Part shown: positions 12,545-25,011 of the stretch, piece after piece | Layout: each line of letters starts with the position of its first letter | Numbering within the stretch: the first letter of the stretch is position 1 | Assembly (NCBI GenBank): GCA_030522415.1 | Contig: CM060113.1 | Coordinates: 9,468,565 to 9,532,564, forward strand | Length of the DNA stretch: 64,000 nt | Reading direction: 5' to 3' | Origin: Channallabes apus | Taxonomy: Eukaryota; Chordata; Actinopteri; Siluriformes; Clariidae | Position numbers and translations under genes: made by a program | The notes under the pieces: generated by a model | What the model saw: only the letters and a program-made list of their open reading frames with translations | Told to the model about the DNA's origin: nothing | Database searches by the model: none

Positions 12545-12688
12545 CTTTAGAGATTTACAGCATTTGGTAGACACCCAAACATACAGAGCGACTTACAGTC
12601 TAATTATACATCTGAGCAGTTATGGGGCCTTTGCTCAAGGGTCCAACAAGGAGCTCTAGTCTTAACCACTGAGCTAACCCTCTCCCTG
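12545..12688 (-). mobile_element. tRNA-derived SINE, third family
   Basis: On the minus strand a box-A-like ttagctcagtggttaagac leads the copy. The far end reads gcatttggtagacaccc, matching the copy at 20714 (gcatttggcagacaccc). Confidence 0.55.
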
Positions 12689-13331
12689 GAATAAAACTTC
12701 ATTTGTGTACAGAAAAAGTGCTGTAATTTGTCGACAGCTAAATATATTTCGTTTCAGATATTTCTAGCCAGCGGTTTTTGTATTTTTTTTCCGAAGCGCT
12801 GTTTAAACACCGTGCAACCTTTCCCCCTTGCGATATCAAGCATTTTCTTGGAAAATAAATGAAAACTCAAGTGCTGACGTTTGCCTGAATTATTAGTTTA
12901 TTTAGGGACAGTGCAGTAATTGCATGCAAGCAAGCCATGCTGCCATTGTGCAATATTTCACTAGAAGGTATAAAAAGCTACTTCTTACTGTACACTTTCA
13001 CGTTTGGAAAAGGATCTGTAGCACATAAAATATTCTTACCAGTGACCAAACTCTCCTTCCTACTTATGTTTATGGTCCATAATTGCATTTTAGTGGCTTT
13101 TTAAAGCCTTTTATTGAGTTAAAGCACCCAAGACTAGATTTTTTCAATAGTGTCCAACACTTTAAAGGGCAATTGAATGTAACAAAAGCTAAATACTGTA
13201 TATATTCAAGATAAAAATAAAATTATCATGTGTATTTGGTTAAACTTTAAATTGAACCCAGCAATCAAATAACACCATGTTTTAGTGTATTTCAGTGTAA
13301 ACAGTCCTGACTGTAAATAATTTAGCAGCAT
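12689..13331. other. intergenic DNA, nothing recognised
   Basis: AT-rich sequence without a coding or repeat signature. Confidence 0.4.
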
Positions 13332-13344
13332 ATGATAGCATTTT

Positions 13345-13720
13345 AGGGCGGCGCGGTGGTGTAGTGGTTAGCACTGTCGCCTTGCACCTCCAGGGTCTGG
13401 GTTCGATTCCCCGGCCAGGCTCGATTCCCGTCTCTGTGTGCATGGAGTTTGCATGTTCTCCCCGTGCTTGGTGGGTTTCCTCTGGGTACTCCGGTTTCCT
13501 CCCACAGTCCAAAGATATGCAGGTTAGGCTAATTGGCGTTCCTAAATTGCCCGTAGTGTGTGATTGGGGGTGTGAGTGTGTGTATGTGTGTGTGCCCTGC
13601 GATGGATTGGCACCCTGTCCAGGGTGTACCCCGCCTAGTGCCCGAAGTCTCCTGGGATAGGCTCCAGGTCCCCCGCGACCCTGAACACAGGATTAAGCGG
13701 TATAGAAAATGAATGAATGA
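13345..13720 (+). mobile_element. full-length tRNA-derived SINE with 13-bp target duplication
   Basis: It is complete from agggcggcgcggtggtgtag to gcggtatagaaaatg plus the (AATG)n tail. It is flanked by the direct repeat ATGATAGCATTTT (13332-13344 and 13721-13733). It is almost identical to the copy at 6792. Confidence 0.93.
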
Positions 13721-14043
13721 ATGATAGCATTTTTTGTGCTATGTAGACACAAGATAATAAATTAAGATCATGAAATCATAACGTCTGCATGAATTTTTAC
13801 ACATTTAATTCACTTTATTGGAATAAATTATTTGGAAATCATTGATTATTTTTTGGTAATTTAATATAACCTCCTGTAAAGAAGATGCTCCATGGCTTTT
13901 CTGCAAATATTAACACAGAGTTTTGGCAGCAAAATTAGATATTTCCATTTTTTATGTTAATTTATTTATTTTTATTAATTAAATATCGCAAACTGATAGA
14001 AAGTATTTTGTGCATGTTTTCTTGAGACACAAGAAGGTTAAAA

Positions 14044-14290
14044 AGCACAACTGCCTCCAGGGTCCGGGTTCGATTTCCAGCCAGGTTCAATTCTCGCTCT
14101 GTGTGCATGGAGTTTGCATGTTCTCCCCGTGTTGCTGCTGGGTTTCATCCGGGTACTCCGGTTTCATCCCGCAGTCCAAAGACATGCAGATTTCACTAAT
14201 TAGTGTTCCCAAATTGCCTTGTGCTACTTAGTCTCCTGAGATAGGCTTCAGGACCCCTGTGACCCTGTATACAGGACTAAGTGGTAGTAA
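14044..14290 (+). mobile_element. SINE, main family, diverged
   Basis: The head is missing. From ctgcctccagggtccgggtt through tttgcatgttctccccgtg to ggataggcttcagg it follows the family, with the tg segment deleted. Confidence 0.75.
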
Positions 14291-14552
14291 GTAAATGTAT
14301 GGGTTATATCAGTGAGTGTTATTTTAGGTAAAGGACAATAACTAATGCATACAAAGAACCGCAGACCAAGATGAACCCATTATGGTTATATAGGCATAAC
14401 GAACTGTAAAAAAGGGTGTCCAGATCTCATAAAAGTCCTCAATTTTCCCTTTTGCCAGATAAGTTGGTCCTTGAATGTCCTTCCGTTTTAACACAATAAC
14501 ATGCTTGGCTTGATAGTTGGCGTGATTTAACTCCACCTCCTACAGTTGTGGC

Positions 14553-14601
14553 ATATGATATGATATGTTATGATTTGATTTGATATGATATGATATATGA
14601 T
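14553..14601 (+). repeat. (TGATA)n-like short tandem repeat
   Basis: Imperfect tandem copies of tgata/tgatt. Confidence 0.7.
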
Positions 14602-14699
14602 GACAGCTTGCTATCATAATACAGGTTCTGTATACACCATTTAAACCAACGGTGTATCTGCCAGTGATCCCCTATGGTTATATCATAGTACCTGAGTAG

Positions 14700-14882
14700 C
14701 AATGTTGGGTGTAACGCATTACAAAGTAACACATTTGAGTACTTGGAGTACTTTTTTGATGTAACAAGTAATCTAACGCATTAGGGCCGCCATTTAAGTA
14801 CTCAGTTATTTAGTTACTTTTTCAAAAATGTAATCCCTTATTTATGTAATCCGTGAGCTAGACAGCAGTCATTCCCAATCCA

Positions 14883-14928
<46 letters not shown>

Positions 14929-15351
14929 TCGTCCTACAAGCCCCGCCCCCGATAACCCGCCCCCCTCTGTTATTCCTGCTGTTATACCTCTATCTCACCT
15001 ATGCGGTTTGACTATGTGAGGATTGACGCGCGGAAAGATGGAAACCTAATCACAGCGCCAATCATGATAAACCGTACTTACGGCCACCGCGCGAACCAGA
15101 TTATAGTTAACAGATTATGGGCCAAACATGGTATGATGATGGGAGTGATGATGGTAGAATAATTATAAAGGTCTTGACTAAAACAACATGCATGAGGAAT
15201 CACAAAGGAGTTTTAATTTTCTCCAATGGAAAAGCACTCGAACTAGTTACTTTTATCAGAAAGTAACGCTGTAATGTAACTGATTACTTTTTAAAGACGG
15301 TAATTTCGTAATGTAATTAGTTACTTTAAAATGTAACGTCCCGCAACACTG
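14700..15351. mobile_element. hAT-like MITE, about 650 bp
   Basis: The left end caatgttgggtgtaacgcat, then tacaaagtaac, mirrors the right end gttacttt...atgtaacgtcccgcaacactg. A degenerate 8-bp flank (CTGAGTAG against CTGAATGC) fits hAT. The middle contains a TG microsatellite (14887-14924) and no ORF. Confidence 0.7.
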
Positions 15352-16800
15352 CTGAATGCGGAACTGCTTTTCACATGCAGCGCATGCATCTCGTATCTTG
15401 TACACAAACCACTTCTGCATCAAGTGTTGTAACATTACTTATGTGATACATTTATTATTTATTATGATAAGCCTCTCAAATGCTGCAAAACCAGTGCTAG
15501 TGATCGCTGGAGCAAAAGGGGAAAAAGGGACATATTGATTTGGAAGTAAAACAAATTTACAGTTACTAAAGAACTTATAACAAGATGTTCACACAACATC
15601 CGAATAGTCTTGTGTAAATGTCTTATTTTACAGAACATATAGCGGACATTAAACGACTCACCCTGAGATTTATTACTGCTGGAGTGACTGTAGCCGCAGT
15701 AACACAGTGTAAACGTCTTCTTTTTTTTTTTTCTTGGCTTCAACATTCTCCAAAAATCCATTAAATGAATTTAATTCACTCGCGGCTCTCACGGTGTTGC
15801 ACCGCTCGCGGTTTCACTCCACTGATCATGTGACAGAAAGAAGTGATGCGATTGGCTTGTCATGATGTGCCCAGTATGTGTCAAGGTTTGCTTAAAATGA
15901 GGAGGTTTAAAGCTTCTAAAACAAGGTTTTCACATTAAACGGTTTGTTATAGACAACCTTATGTCCCAGAGAATAATAATAATAATAATATGCCAGAATG
16001 AGTAAAAGTATGAAGATGGTGTTTATCTCGTTTTGCTGTCAAACTGTTCATATGTAATATTCAAGCATTAATATTAATGTATTCAAGCACTGATACTTAA
16101 AAAATAAAACTATTAATTGTCCTGCAGTGGTTTGTTCCTTATTACGAGTATAATAAAAGAAATATATTGCGAACATGCATCCAGGATTTTAAAACGCAAC
16201 TCGTTTCATTTATTTAATAAATATTAATCTAATGAAAGCTGAAGCAGAAATAATACAATTTCATTTCTGTACAAAAAACAAGTGCTCAGGATCTACATAG
16301 AAAGCATTTACATACTTTAATAATTACATTCTACGTGTAATTGGCCGGTATAAAGCTTAGTCATGAATAGTGGTTAATATCAGCATGACATTTTCCATGT
16401 TTCTCATTAAAGCCTGCTGGAAGGAACACCGTCTTAAACAGCTTTCACATTCCGATCCCATTTCCCCGTCGCCGAAGAGTAAAATGTTAAGACGAAGTTG
16501 AGTAAGTCACGCAAATGATATGTCACTGGGTTCCTTAAACGATCCCGCAGACATCGAGCCCGCAGACATCGTGTCCGGACTGCGGGAAGTGTTTCAAGCG
16601 GGGAAACAGAGTGACGGGATTGGGCAATCAATCACACAGGCAAGGGCAGGAGGAGTTTAACGGCCAATCAACGGCTGCCCTTCCACTCACACAGACAGCG
16701 AGGGTCAGGAGTGCTACGGGGAGCGTGACACGTGAACCTCATGTCGCTGTCACAATGAAATGTACCATTTACCCATGAGAGACACGGATACTAAATATCA
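15352..16800. other. intergenic DNA, no gene seen
   Basis: Mixed sequence. The segment 16430-16720 is GC-richer, with a 14-bp direct repeat cccgcagacatcg (16543 and 16559). No splice-coherent coding sequence was found. Confidence 0.35.
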
Positions 16801-16816
16801 GATAATACGCTAGTTT

Positions 16817-16817
16817 G

Positions 16818-16896
<79 letters not shown>

Positions 16897-16912
16897 GCCT
16901 GTCTGCCTGCCT
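16817..16912 (+). repeat. compound tetranucleotide microsatellite (CTAT)n(CTGT)n
   Basis: About 13 CTAT units pass into CTGT and then CTGC variants, a directional A-to-G change in one repeat tract. Confidence 0.92.
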
Positions 16913-17414
16913 TTTCCTCTATTGGGAACGATCTAGATCATGTTTCTGTTAACACATTCATCTGGATGTGAGAACCTGCTGTTAAAGGTTCAGTGAGGGA
17001 TTTTAACAATTACCTAAAGTTAGATGATCTGAACTTTTAAATTCAAACCCAGTCCATTAATTTATTAATATTTCCACCTATGTCAATAGGACTGCTATCA
17101 CAATCCAAAAAGTTAAAGGTGCAGTAAGTAATTTTCATATCTAGCTAAAGATGTTTCAAAATTAGAATTTTAAACACACTTTGAGTTTTCCCGCTAAAGC
17201 CATCAAGAATTTGCAGTTCCCAGCCGCCAGTTTTCGATATTTTCTATGCTGTATAATTTTTATTCTAATATTCTTATTTCATATTCTTTATTTGAATACT
17301 TGATTTTCTTAAAATTTTCTTTAAAACATTTCACTGCATATCATATTGTGTATGACTGTGTATGGATGTGACAAGTAAAATTTTTTATGTAATTTATGTA
17401 TTTTATGTACATTT
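16913..17414. other. intergenic DNA, nothing recognised
   Basis: AT-rich sequence. The words gttaaaggt...agtaagtaattttgatagtt recur irregularly here and at 17100-17150, 17720-17760 and 17810-17850, suggesting an old tandem duplication. Confidence 0.35.
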
Positions 17415-17419
17415 TTTTT

Positions 17420-17600
17420 ATCTTTATGACACCGTCCTATCAAGGCGACGTGGGGTGGTGTAACACACTCGGAGGAAGGCGCTATCCAACCCTTCCGCTT
17501 ACTTAAGCTCCCAGACACCAATGATTAGTTAGAGTCGCTGGAGTGTCAACCCAAGTATGCCAACCCTCCCTCCCTCCCAAGAACATGGCCAGTATATTCT
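17420..17600 (-). mobile_element. SINE-like fragment, fourth family
   Basis: It shares ggtgtaacacactcggagga and gcgctatcc with the inverse of the copy at 20030-20470. The orientation is opposite to that copy. Confidence 0.5.
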
Positions 17601-17993
17601 GTAAGATCCAGCCTACGACTGTCTGTAGAAATGTTGCTTTGAAATTTAGTACCTTATCCGACAGATACAGTGCTTTAAAGCAACAAGGTAAAACTTCCGT
17701 GACTTTCGAAGATCAATTATAATGGTATAGTAAGAAATTTTGATAGTTTGCTAGAGCTAGATGTGTTCCCTTCAAATCTTAGAACCCCCATCAGGATCGA
17801 AGAACATGCAGTTAAAGGTGTTGTAAGGGATTTTGATAGTTAGCCGAGCCATCAAGAGCCACATCTTTAAAACACATACTATACAGTACACACCTAGCTG
17901 CCTCCATAATTAGTGTGTTCTCAACATCATTTTACAAAATCTGCAACATTATAGAGATTAAATTACTTTCTATGTGATAAAATACACAGGCTG

Positions 17994-18478
17994 TTCAATT
18001 TAAACCCGGACCCGTGATGAAAATTTCTCATGAATGAAGGTATAAAACCGATTGACATTTACAGAAGATTTCAGGCACAGTACGGTGATGAGACTTTTAG
18101 CAGCGGTAAAACAGTTAAAATACCGCTGCAGTTGCTTCTGTGAACATTAAACATGTGGAATGTACACGGGAATCATTCATTCACAAATACCACTTGCACA
18201 TTACAGGAACTCGGCTGGATGTTATTGCCACTCCCCTGTACAGTCCTGACCTCGCTCCGAGACATTTCCACATGTTTGAGTCATTATGGGAGTTCCTGGG
18301 AGGCCAGCGTTTCAGACATGAAGCAAAAAGTCCGATCATGGCGCCGCCGTTCTGAGAAAACGTTCTATCTTCATGGTGTCCAAGCACTAGTGAAACACTG
18401 GGATAAGTGCATTGGTGTATTTTTTTTTTATAACTGTGTTCTGTACAATGAAAAGTCCAGGTTTGACTTGGAAAATCC
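17994..18478 (+). mobile_element. mariner-like element, degenerate transposase
   Basis: The ends gttcaatttaaacccggac and gtccaggtttgacttgg are imperfect inverted repeats. Translation of the plus strand gives TRLDVIATPLYSPDLAPRHF, with the third catalytic Asp in SPDLAP, then ESLWEFLGGQRFRHEA and VQALVKHWDKCI in a shifted frame. The N-terminal half is missing. Confidence 0.75.
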
Positions 18479-19826
18479 CTTGGATTCCTCTTAAGCTGTG
18501 GAAATCTGAATGAGTCAATCAATGACTGAATGAATGAATAAATAAATCACTGACCCAGACTATAAGACCTTATAACTATAAGATGTTTAATAAGACCTTA
18601 AACATATGATTATTATTATAACACTTGTTTATTATACTATTGTTCTTTAATTGCCATACAATACAAGGTGCTGATCAGAAATCTTATGATATCGTGCACC
18701 GTAATTCCCTCCGTTCTTCTGCTTTATAGGAAGCTTTTTGTGTGTGTTTTTTTTTTTTCTTCATCCGAGTGACTGATGCCTCGCTTGTCATACTGATAGC
18801 AGGGGGGAGGGGGATGGGGGTGAGATCCGCAGATGTAAATCACTCATTCTGTGTCGCATCTCCGCGTAGATAAAAGCCGTGTTGGCCGTCATTGTTCCAC
18901 CTTCAAAGCGATAAAGCTATCGGCTCGGTCAGACGCCGTACCCGATGCAGCATCTCATTAAGAGGAGGAGACTTCATACTCATCAAAATGCATTAGGAGA
19001 CGAACATCTGATGTGCACTTAAAAAAAAAAAAGAAAGAGAAAAAAAAACAGTAATAATGGGGCAACACCGCCATGTGCTCGGCGAGTTGTTTTGTAGGCC
19101 CTAATGCCTCCTATCCTTCTCTATTTGTCTGGGAAAATCTGCACGAAAATCAATAATTTCATTTCACTTTTGAATTAAGTGGACTAACTGAGGTTAGCTT
19201 TGGTGTTCTTTAGACATAAACTCTTTCTGTCTCATCCATCTGGATTAGCTTTCGTTAAATAAAAAAGAAGAAGAAGAAGAAAAAAAAAAGGAATGAGAAA
19301 GCGGGTGTGTATTTCCTCCAAATGTGAGATACTCAGTCAGGTAACATGGGCTGAGTAATGTTCATTAATACCACGCCGCGTGTATAACAAGCTTTTCCTA
19401 TATTAATTTATTATGATTTATTGTGAGCTAGAGCAACTTGGCTCAATATCTGAGACCTGTTTTTTTTTTCTTCCCTGAGAGCTAGACTCTTCTGCTATTT
19501 ATTTATATGACTCGGCTGCTCCCTTTCCAAGATGGAATAAATCATTTTTCACAGTGGATACACGATACTGACAATTATATTCAGAGCTATTATGTCAGGT
19601 CTGTGTGACTGCAGCGCCACGTCATCGATTATAAAACAACTCCTCCAGGTGTTCATCTGATCTAATTCTAGCTAGTCATGCAAGAATAGTGGAACGTTTT
19701 GATATACAGTATATGAAACTGCTTTATCCTGGTCGTGCTTGACATGGACTGTTGTCCTTTCCCAGGTGGGAGAATTCACTCTTTATGTAAAACCAATTTG
19801 AATATACAAAGTGAACTGTTTATAAT
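18479..19826. other. repeat-poor stretch, candidate conserved non-coding DNA
   Basis: Apart from homopurine and A runs (19021-19048, 19262-19290) no repeats are recognised over 1.3 kb. The segment 18820-19010 has even base composition and non-random words. No exon is supported. Confidence 0.3.
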
Positions 19827-20030
19827 ACGGGTGGTGTAGTTTGCATGTTCTCCCCGTGCTTGGTGGGTTTCCTCCGGGTACTCCGGTTTCCTCCCACTGT
19901 CCAAAGACTTAGCAGATTAGGCTAATTGGTGTTCCCAAAGTGAACGAGCATGTGAGTGTGTGTGTGTGTTCCCTGCAATAGATTGATACCTCTTTCAGTC
20001 TTCTGGGATAGGCTCCAGGCCCACCGTGAC
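19827..20030 (+). mobile_element. SINE, main family, 5' deleted
   Basis: It begins ggtgtagtttgcatgttctc, a head-to-body deletion joining box A directly to the middle, then follows the family to gggataggctccagg. Confidence 0.75.
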
Positions 20031-20470
20031 TGTGGTATAGCACTCGCCCTATCATCCGGAGATCGCGAGTTTGATTCCCGGGTGATGCTGTAACCTCTCG
20101 CATCCGGAGGTCTAGAGAGAGCTGATTGGCCGAGCTCTCTCAGAGAGGAGGGATGAGAGGTACATCATGCTCCCACATTCAATCAGGGGCCCTACAGTCA
20201 ATCAGGGGCGTCTGTGAGCTAACGCGAGCGGAAGGAGCGGATAGCGCTGTCCTCCGAGTGTGTTACGCCGCCACCAACGTTGCGTGAACGAGCAGTTCGA
20301 AAAGATTCAGTCTGTTTGGCTTCATGTGGTTCGGAGGAAACACGTGATAGTCTTCGGCCCTCCTGATTGAGTGGTAGTAGTAGCCTTAATGTGGAGCCCC
20401 CTAGTGACGGGGAGGAATTGGACATAGCTAAATTAGGGAGGAAAAAACAAAGCGGTATAGACGATGAGTG
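20031..20470 (+). mobile_element. tRNA-derived SINE, fourth family
   Basis: The head has box-A-like tggtatagcactcgccc and box-B-like gcgagtttgattcccggg. The body is GC-rich (ctccgagtgtgttacgccgc) and ends near acaaagcggtatagacgatg. It abuts the preceding SINE. Confidence 0.6.
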
Positions 20471-20713
20471 GGTGTCTATAATACAGTGCCTGGCCACAAT
20501 ATGATTTTGTCACTCAGTGCATTGGGTATGAAAATGAAACACTTTTTCACAATCTGAGTCCTGCAATTTGAGACAAAAAAAAAAAAAAAAAAAACTCCAT
20601 AGATGTGATAACCTGGTCATTCAGGTCACACTGGAATAGGCTCAATCTGGACTCACATGACCTTTTTATATTACTCCAAAGAGCAACCTTAGGCTCCTTT
20701 CTCTTTACATTTC

Positions 20714-20842
20714 CGTTTTCCATTTAGGCATTTGGCAGACACCCTTACCCAGTGCGACAGTGGAGCAACTTGGTGGATTTGAACTTGGGACCTTTAGAAC
20801 TGTAGTCCAATGCCTTACCCACTGAGCTACTGAAATGCTCTT
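20714..20842 (-). mobile_element. tRNA-derived SINE, third family
   Basis: The minus strand starts with a well-kept tRNA-like head: tagctcagtgggtaaggcat (box A) and caagttcaaatccacc (box B). The far end is gcatttggcagacaccc. Confidence 0.7.
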
Positions 20843-22639
20843 ACGTTCCTTATTAAACATAGCTCTGATTTCTAGTATTTGTGGGTAATTAAAACCTAAT
20901 CTGATGTAAGGATTGTGAAGAGATCTCTCAGAGGAGGAAACCAAAGAATAGACTTTTAGATATAAATTAACCTCTTAAAGTGTCAACTTCTTTCTTTCTC
21001 TGTGTGTGTGTGTGTACAGTCACCTGACTGTAATGAATGAATGAGATTACCGAAGCCCGTAACTCCCAGAGGCATTATGAGTATGAATTAAATGCGAATG
21101 AGGAACTCGAGGTGGGACTCATGTGTTTATCATACACCATATGATCCTAAAAAGGGAAATGAATTATTCATGCATCTAAGCCGAATCACACATTTGAACT
21201 GGTTTCACTACAGCGTAAATATTATTATTATAATATATAAAATTTTTTTTACATATTAAAACCCTAAACCCTCCATCACGGCTTGTTCGCTGCACCAAAA
21301 AAAAAAATAAAAAATGTAGATTAACCTCAGTGAAACATTCACTTGTGCAGGACTGAGCTCTAATGAACATAGCTCATGTGTCATTGTATGCTAATTAAAT
21401 ACTGTAGTACTCCAGGCACAGTTTTAAGTGTTGCCATTAATTTCACAAGCATTCGTTAATGACCGCCGCACAGGAGGGGGAGGGAAAGAGAGACAGGGGT
21501 CATAAGTATTGCTTTAAATGGGCAACATATCGTACACTTGGTGATGGAATAGAGGAAAAAGGTTATTAGAGGTAAAGTAAAGAGAGGAAAAAACGAAAAA
21601 GCAAACAAAAAAAATCTAGGTCAGTCTATCCGACTTGTTCGGTCGATGGCGGCGGAAATTCTAAGCGCGACCGATGGAGAGAGAGAGAGAGAGTTTTGTT
21701 TGCGGATAATTGGCCTATTTCACCTGAAGGGGGTCCAGGAGGGATGAATTTATGTCAGAGCTAGTGAAAATCCAATGATGTGACATGCTGAGTTGTGTTC
21801 TGCTGAGACACGGAAGAACCTGATAGACCACTTAAAGGCAAAAGCGGCTCAATCGATGGATTTAATCCCGGTCCTTCAGCTACCACTGGATTGGACATGG
21901 CAACCTGCTGACTACCTGCTGCATAACTCTTATATGTGTAAATGTACATAGGATCAAGTCTCAATACACTCAGGAACACTTGAGCCAATCATGTGGCAAC
22001 AGCTGAATAGATACAGTGATGACCAAAAGTTCAATGTTTTAATACAGCATAACGCCCATCAAGATCAGATGGTAAGTTCATCACATTACAAACACTGTTG
22101 ACTCCTTTCATAAATATTACGTAAAAACTGTCTGGCCAAAAAAGGTAGCCGTTTCACAAGTATCAAAAATATTGAGCTGCATGAAGCAAAGAAAACAACT
22201 AAGGAGATTTGTTTAAACTTCAGATTAAACAGTGTAGCGGGAGAGAGACGTTGATTTATGACCGCTGTTTACGGAAGTGTAGTCCAGTGCGGGAGATGCA
22301 TTGTGGGTAGATGCATTGTGGGTAATGCAGTCTGGTGTGTGTGAACGCGAATGCGAGATGTAAGCTAGGATATAGAGCCTGAGTTTTGTTCTTCAGTAGT
22401 TTTTTCAGTTGGATTTAAGTGCAGGATCCACCCGAAAGTTTGTACTATAGCCGACAACGCAGCAAATGAAAGAACAGACATCGAGCAGTTTGTCCATCTC
22501 ATCATTACACGAGCATGAATTAAAGCGCTGTTACGCTGTCATGAGCAACATTAAAGTAAAGCGGAGAAGCTTTAATAATTTAGATGAGAACAACAGTCTT
22601 TCCGTTAATGTGTGTGTTTAATTCAGACGAATGGAGAAA
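20843..22639. other. intergenic DNA, no gene seen
   Basis: It contains short TG, GA (21677-21692) and A runs, and a doubled agatgcattgtgggta word (22292-22322). The segments 21020-21500 and 21700-22020 are repeat-free. No coding sequence is supported. Confidence 0.35.
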
Positions 22640-22707
22640 GTTTTACTGTGTGAGATGAGAAGGGGGAGACAGGAGGGGCTGAAAGCAAGAGTCTCCACTT
22701 ACTCTAG

Positions 22708-22745
<38 letters not shown>

Positions 22746-22985
22746 CGCCTGCCTCTGTCAGGATTTATTTTTTACTTTTTTTAAAGGTAAAATGCAGGTT
22801 AATTTGTTTTATTTTTACTTTATATTTTGTATTAATTATTTTTATGTATTTATTTTTTCGGGCTGTAGAACAAATAATTAAAGTTCCCATTATTTCTTAT
22901 GGGAAAATTTTATTTGGTTCATGAGTGTTTTGGAATACAAGCCCACTTCCGGAACGAATTATGCTCGTAATCCGAGGTTCCACTG
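22640..22985. mobile_element. Tigger/pogo-like MITE, inverted copy, left end unclear
   Basis: Read on the minus strand from cagtggaacctcggattacg it follows the element at 10429 for over 250 bp (cataattcgttccggaag; tacataaaaataattaatac), then reaches a CA tract. The other terminal repeat was not found. Confidence 0.7.
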
Positions 22986-23669
22986 TTCTCAATTTGCTAA
23001 GGAGCATAAAGATTGGACTTTGGAGCAATGGAAAAAAAAAAGGGTTGTGTTCTGATGAGATCCGCATGATGGGTGTGTCAGGGTAAGAAGAGATGCACAC
23101 AAAGGGAAGCACGCATCATGTACAGTGCCGACTCTACAAGCTTGTTTGATCTGGGGTTGCTTCAGTTGCTCAAGTCTAAGCTCAGCAACGTTATGTGGTA
23201 ATAAACTGAAGTCAGCTGACAACCTGAATGTACTGAATGACCAGGTTATAACATCTGTGAAGATTTTCTTCCTTGACGGCACAGGCATGTACCAGGACTC
23301 AATTTGTAAAAGTGTGATTCTGGGGACATGAACACATCACATATTGTGTGCTGTAATCAAAGCTAAAGATGATTAATATTTCAAATGTTTGCCATATTTC
23401 TGCAAAAATAACCATGTTCTTTTTCTGTATTAGTAATCACAGGGACAAGAGTATAGGTATATGTGTCTATATAAGTTTACCATGAACTGGGAAATGTATG
23501 AAAGCAGAAGATATAAACTGGAACCATCTTGGTTTTGTTCTTGACACAAGAGCTCCATCATGTGGAGAAGCATACAGCACATAACTCCACCTGGACTATT
23601 TTACAATCTTGTAACATATGGGATGTAAAAGTCATAAAACACAATTTCGAAGAATAAAACACACTTCAG
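22986..23669. other. intergenic DNA downstream of fmr1, nothing recognised
   Basis: The segment 22990-23330 may be a further transposon remnant (gtgccgactctacaagcttg), but no family could be assigned. Confidence 0.3.
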
Positions 23670-24980
23670 CTTGCAGAGGAAGATCAACCTTTATTTATTG
23701 AAACTGCTTGCATACAAAATATATTGCACTATAACCAAACAATGTCAACATAAAACCCAGTCTGTCTTGCTATTTATGTACAAAGAAATTCTTACCCAAA
23801 GTGCAGTACATACAAGGTCAGTCTACCTTGGTTCCGTATCTACAGTTTATCTCGTGTTTTTTTTCCTCCTGTCTAATTGTATCTTGCTTGTTTTTATTTT
23901 AATTAATTCATTCTTCACAACAGCCTACAATATGAGCGAGAGATGGAAACCTGGAAATTTGGGTGTTTTTGTAAACTCATGAACAGCCTGAAAAATAAAT
24001 AACTAGGAAAAACAGTCTGTTTGGCAACATTCAGGATTTTCAGAACAGTTGTTTTTATTTTTTTTCAAACTTCACGTTAACAGACCGTCACAAATCGAGT
24101 CTTGTAGGAGTTTTGCATAAAGTGATTGCAAAGAAACTCCCGAACGGAGAACGCTCTCTGTTTAGAGTCAAGCAAGAGTGGGCGAGTACCCTATTTAACA
24201 AACCTACTGCTTGTGTAGTCATTATTATTATTATTGCTTCTACTACTATTATTTTTTATTAACTATTAAAAATAATGTTAATGTTTATTAATAATAGCAT
24301 TATTACTGCTACTACTACAAATGTTGATGAAATCATCAAACAAAAAGCTTAAACCATTTTATCTTTTAGTTAACATGAATAGAACTAATACTTTGTTGTT
24401 AACTTTTAAGTAATTTTAAGTAAAAATTGCGATGAAAATCCCAATACTATATTACAAGTGGTAGCAGTAGCAGTAATATTTCTGAACCAAACCTGAATAA
24501 AGTTCGGCAAATTTAAAGCTGAACATTTATAAAATAATTCAATTAAGGTTTTCTAAAACACATTTACAGCAGCAGGCTGGTTTGTTTAATCAAACGGTGA
24601 TGCTCTTACAAGTCATGCTGAAATCAAGGTACTTTTCCTTCTCGCTGAAGTGCCACCATTAAGCCAGCATCTTTTGTACTGAAGTATTCAGGAGGTTAGG
24701 TTTTACCTGGAAAGGTGTACATGGTGAACAAAGAGTAACGCCCCATTCTCGATCCAGTTATGTTTAACATTAAGTCTCATCTACTGTATTTCCCAGGTGA
24801 ACTAAACACCCTAAATGTAGAACAGGACAAGTAGCCGGGATGGTACCACTACAACAAGGAAAAGGGAAAAGTAGCTAAATTTTAGATGGTGAGCATCGGT
24901 ACTGTAGACTATAAATGTGTAGTTTATTTATACTCGTCAGGTTTGCAGTAGGTGTGTTAAATAAGGAGGGAGGGAAAAGG

Positions 24981-25011
<31 letters not shown>

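Noticed and set aside
18153..18522. 113-codon ORFs on both strands near 18 kb
   Set aside because: They are shadow or shifted frames of the mariner-like remnant.
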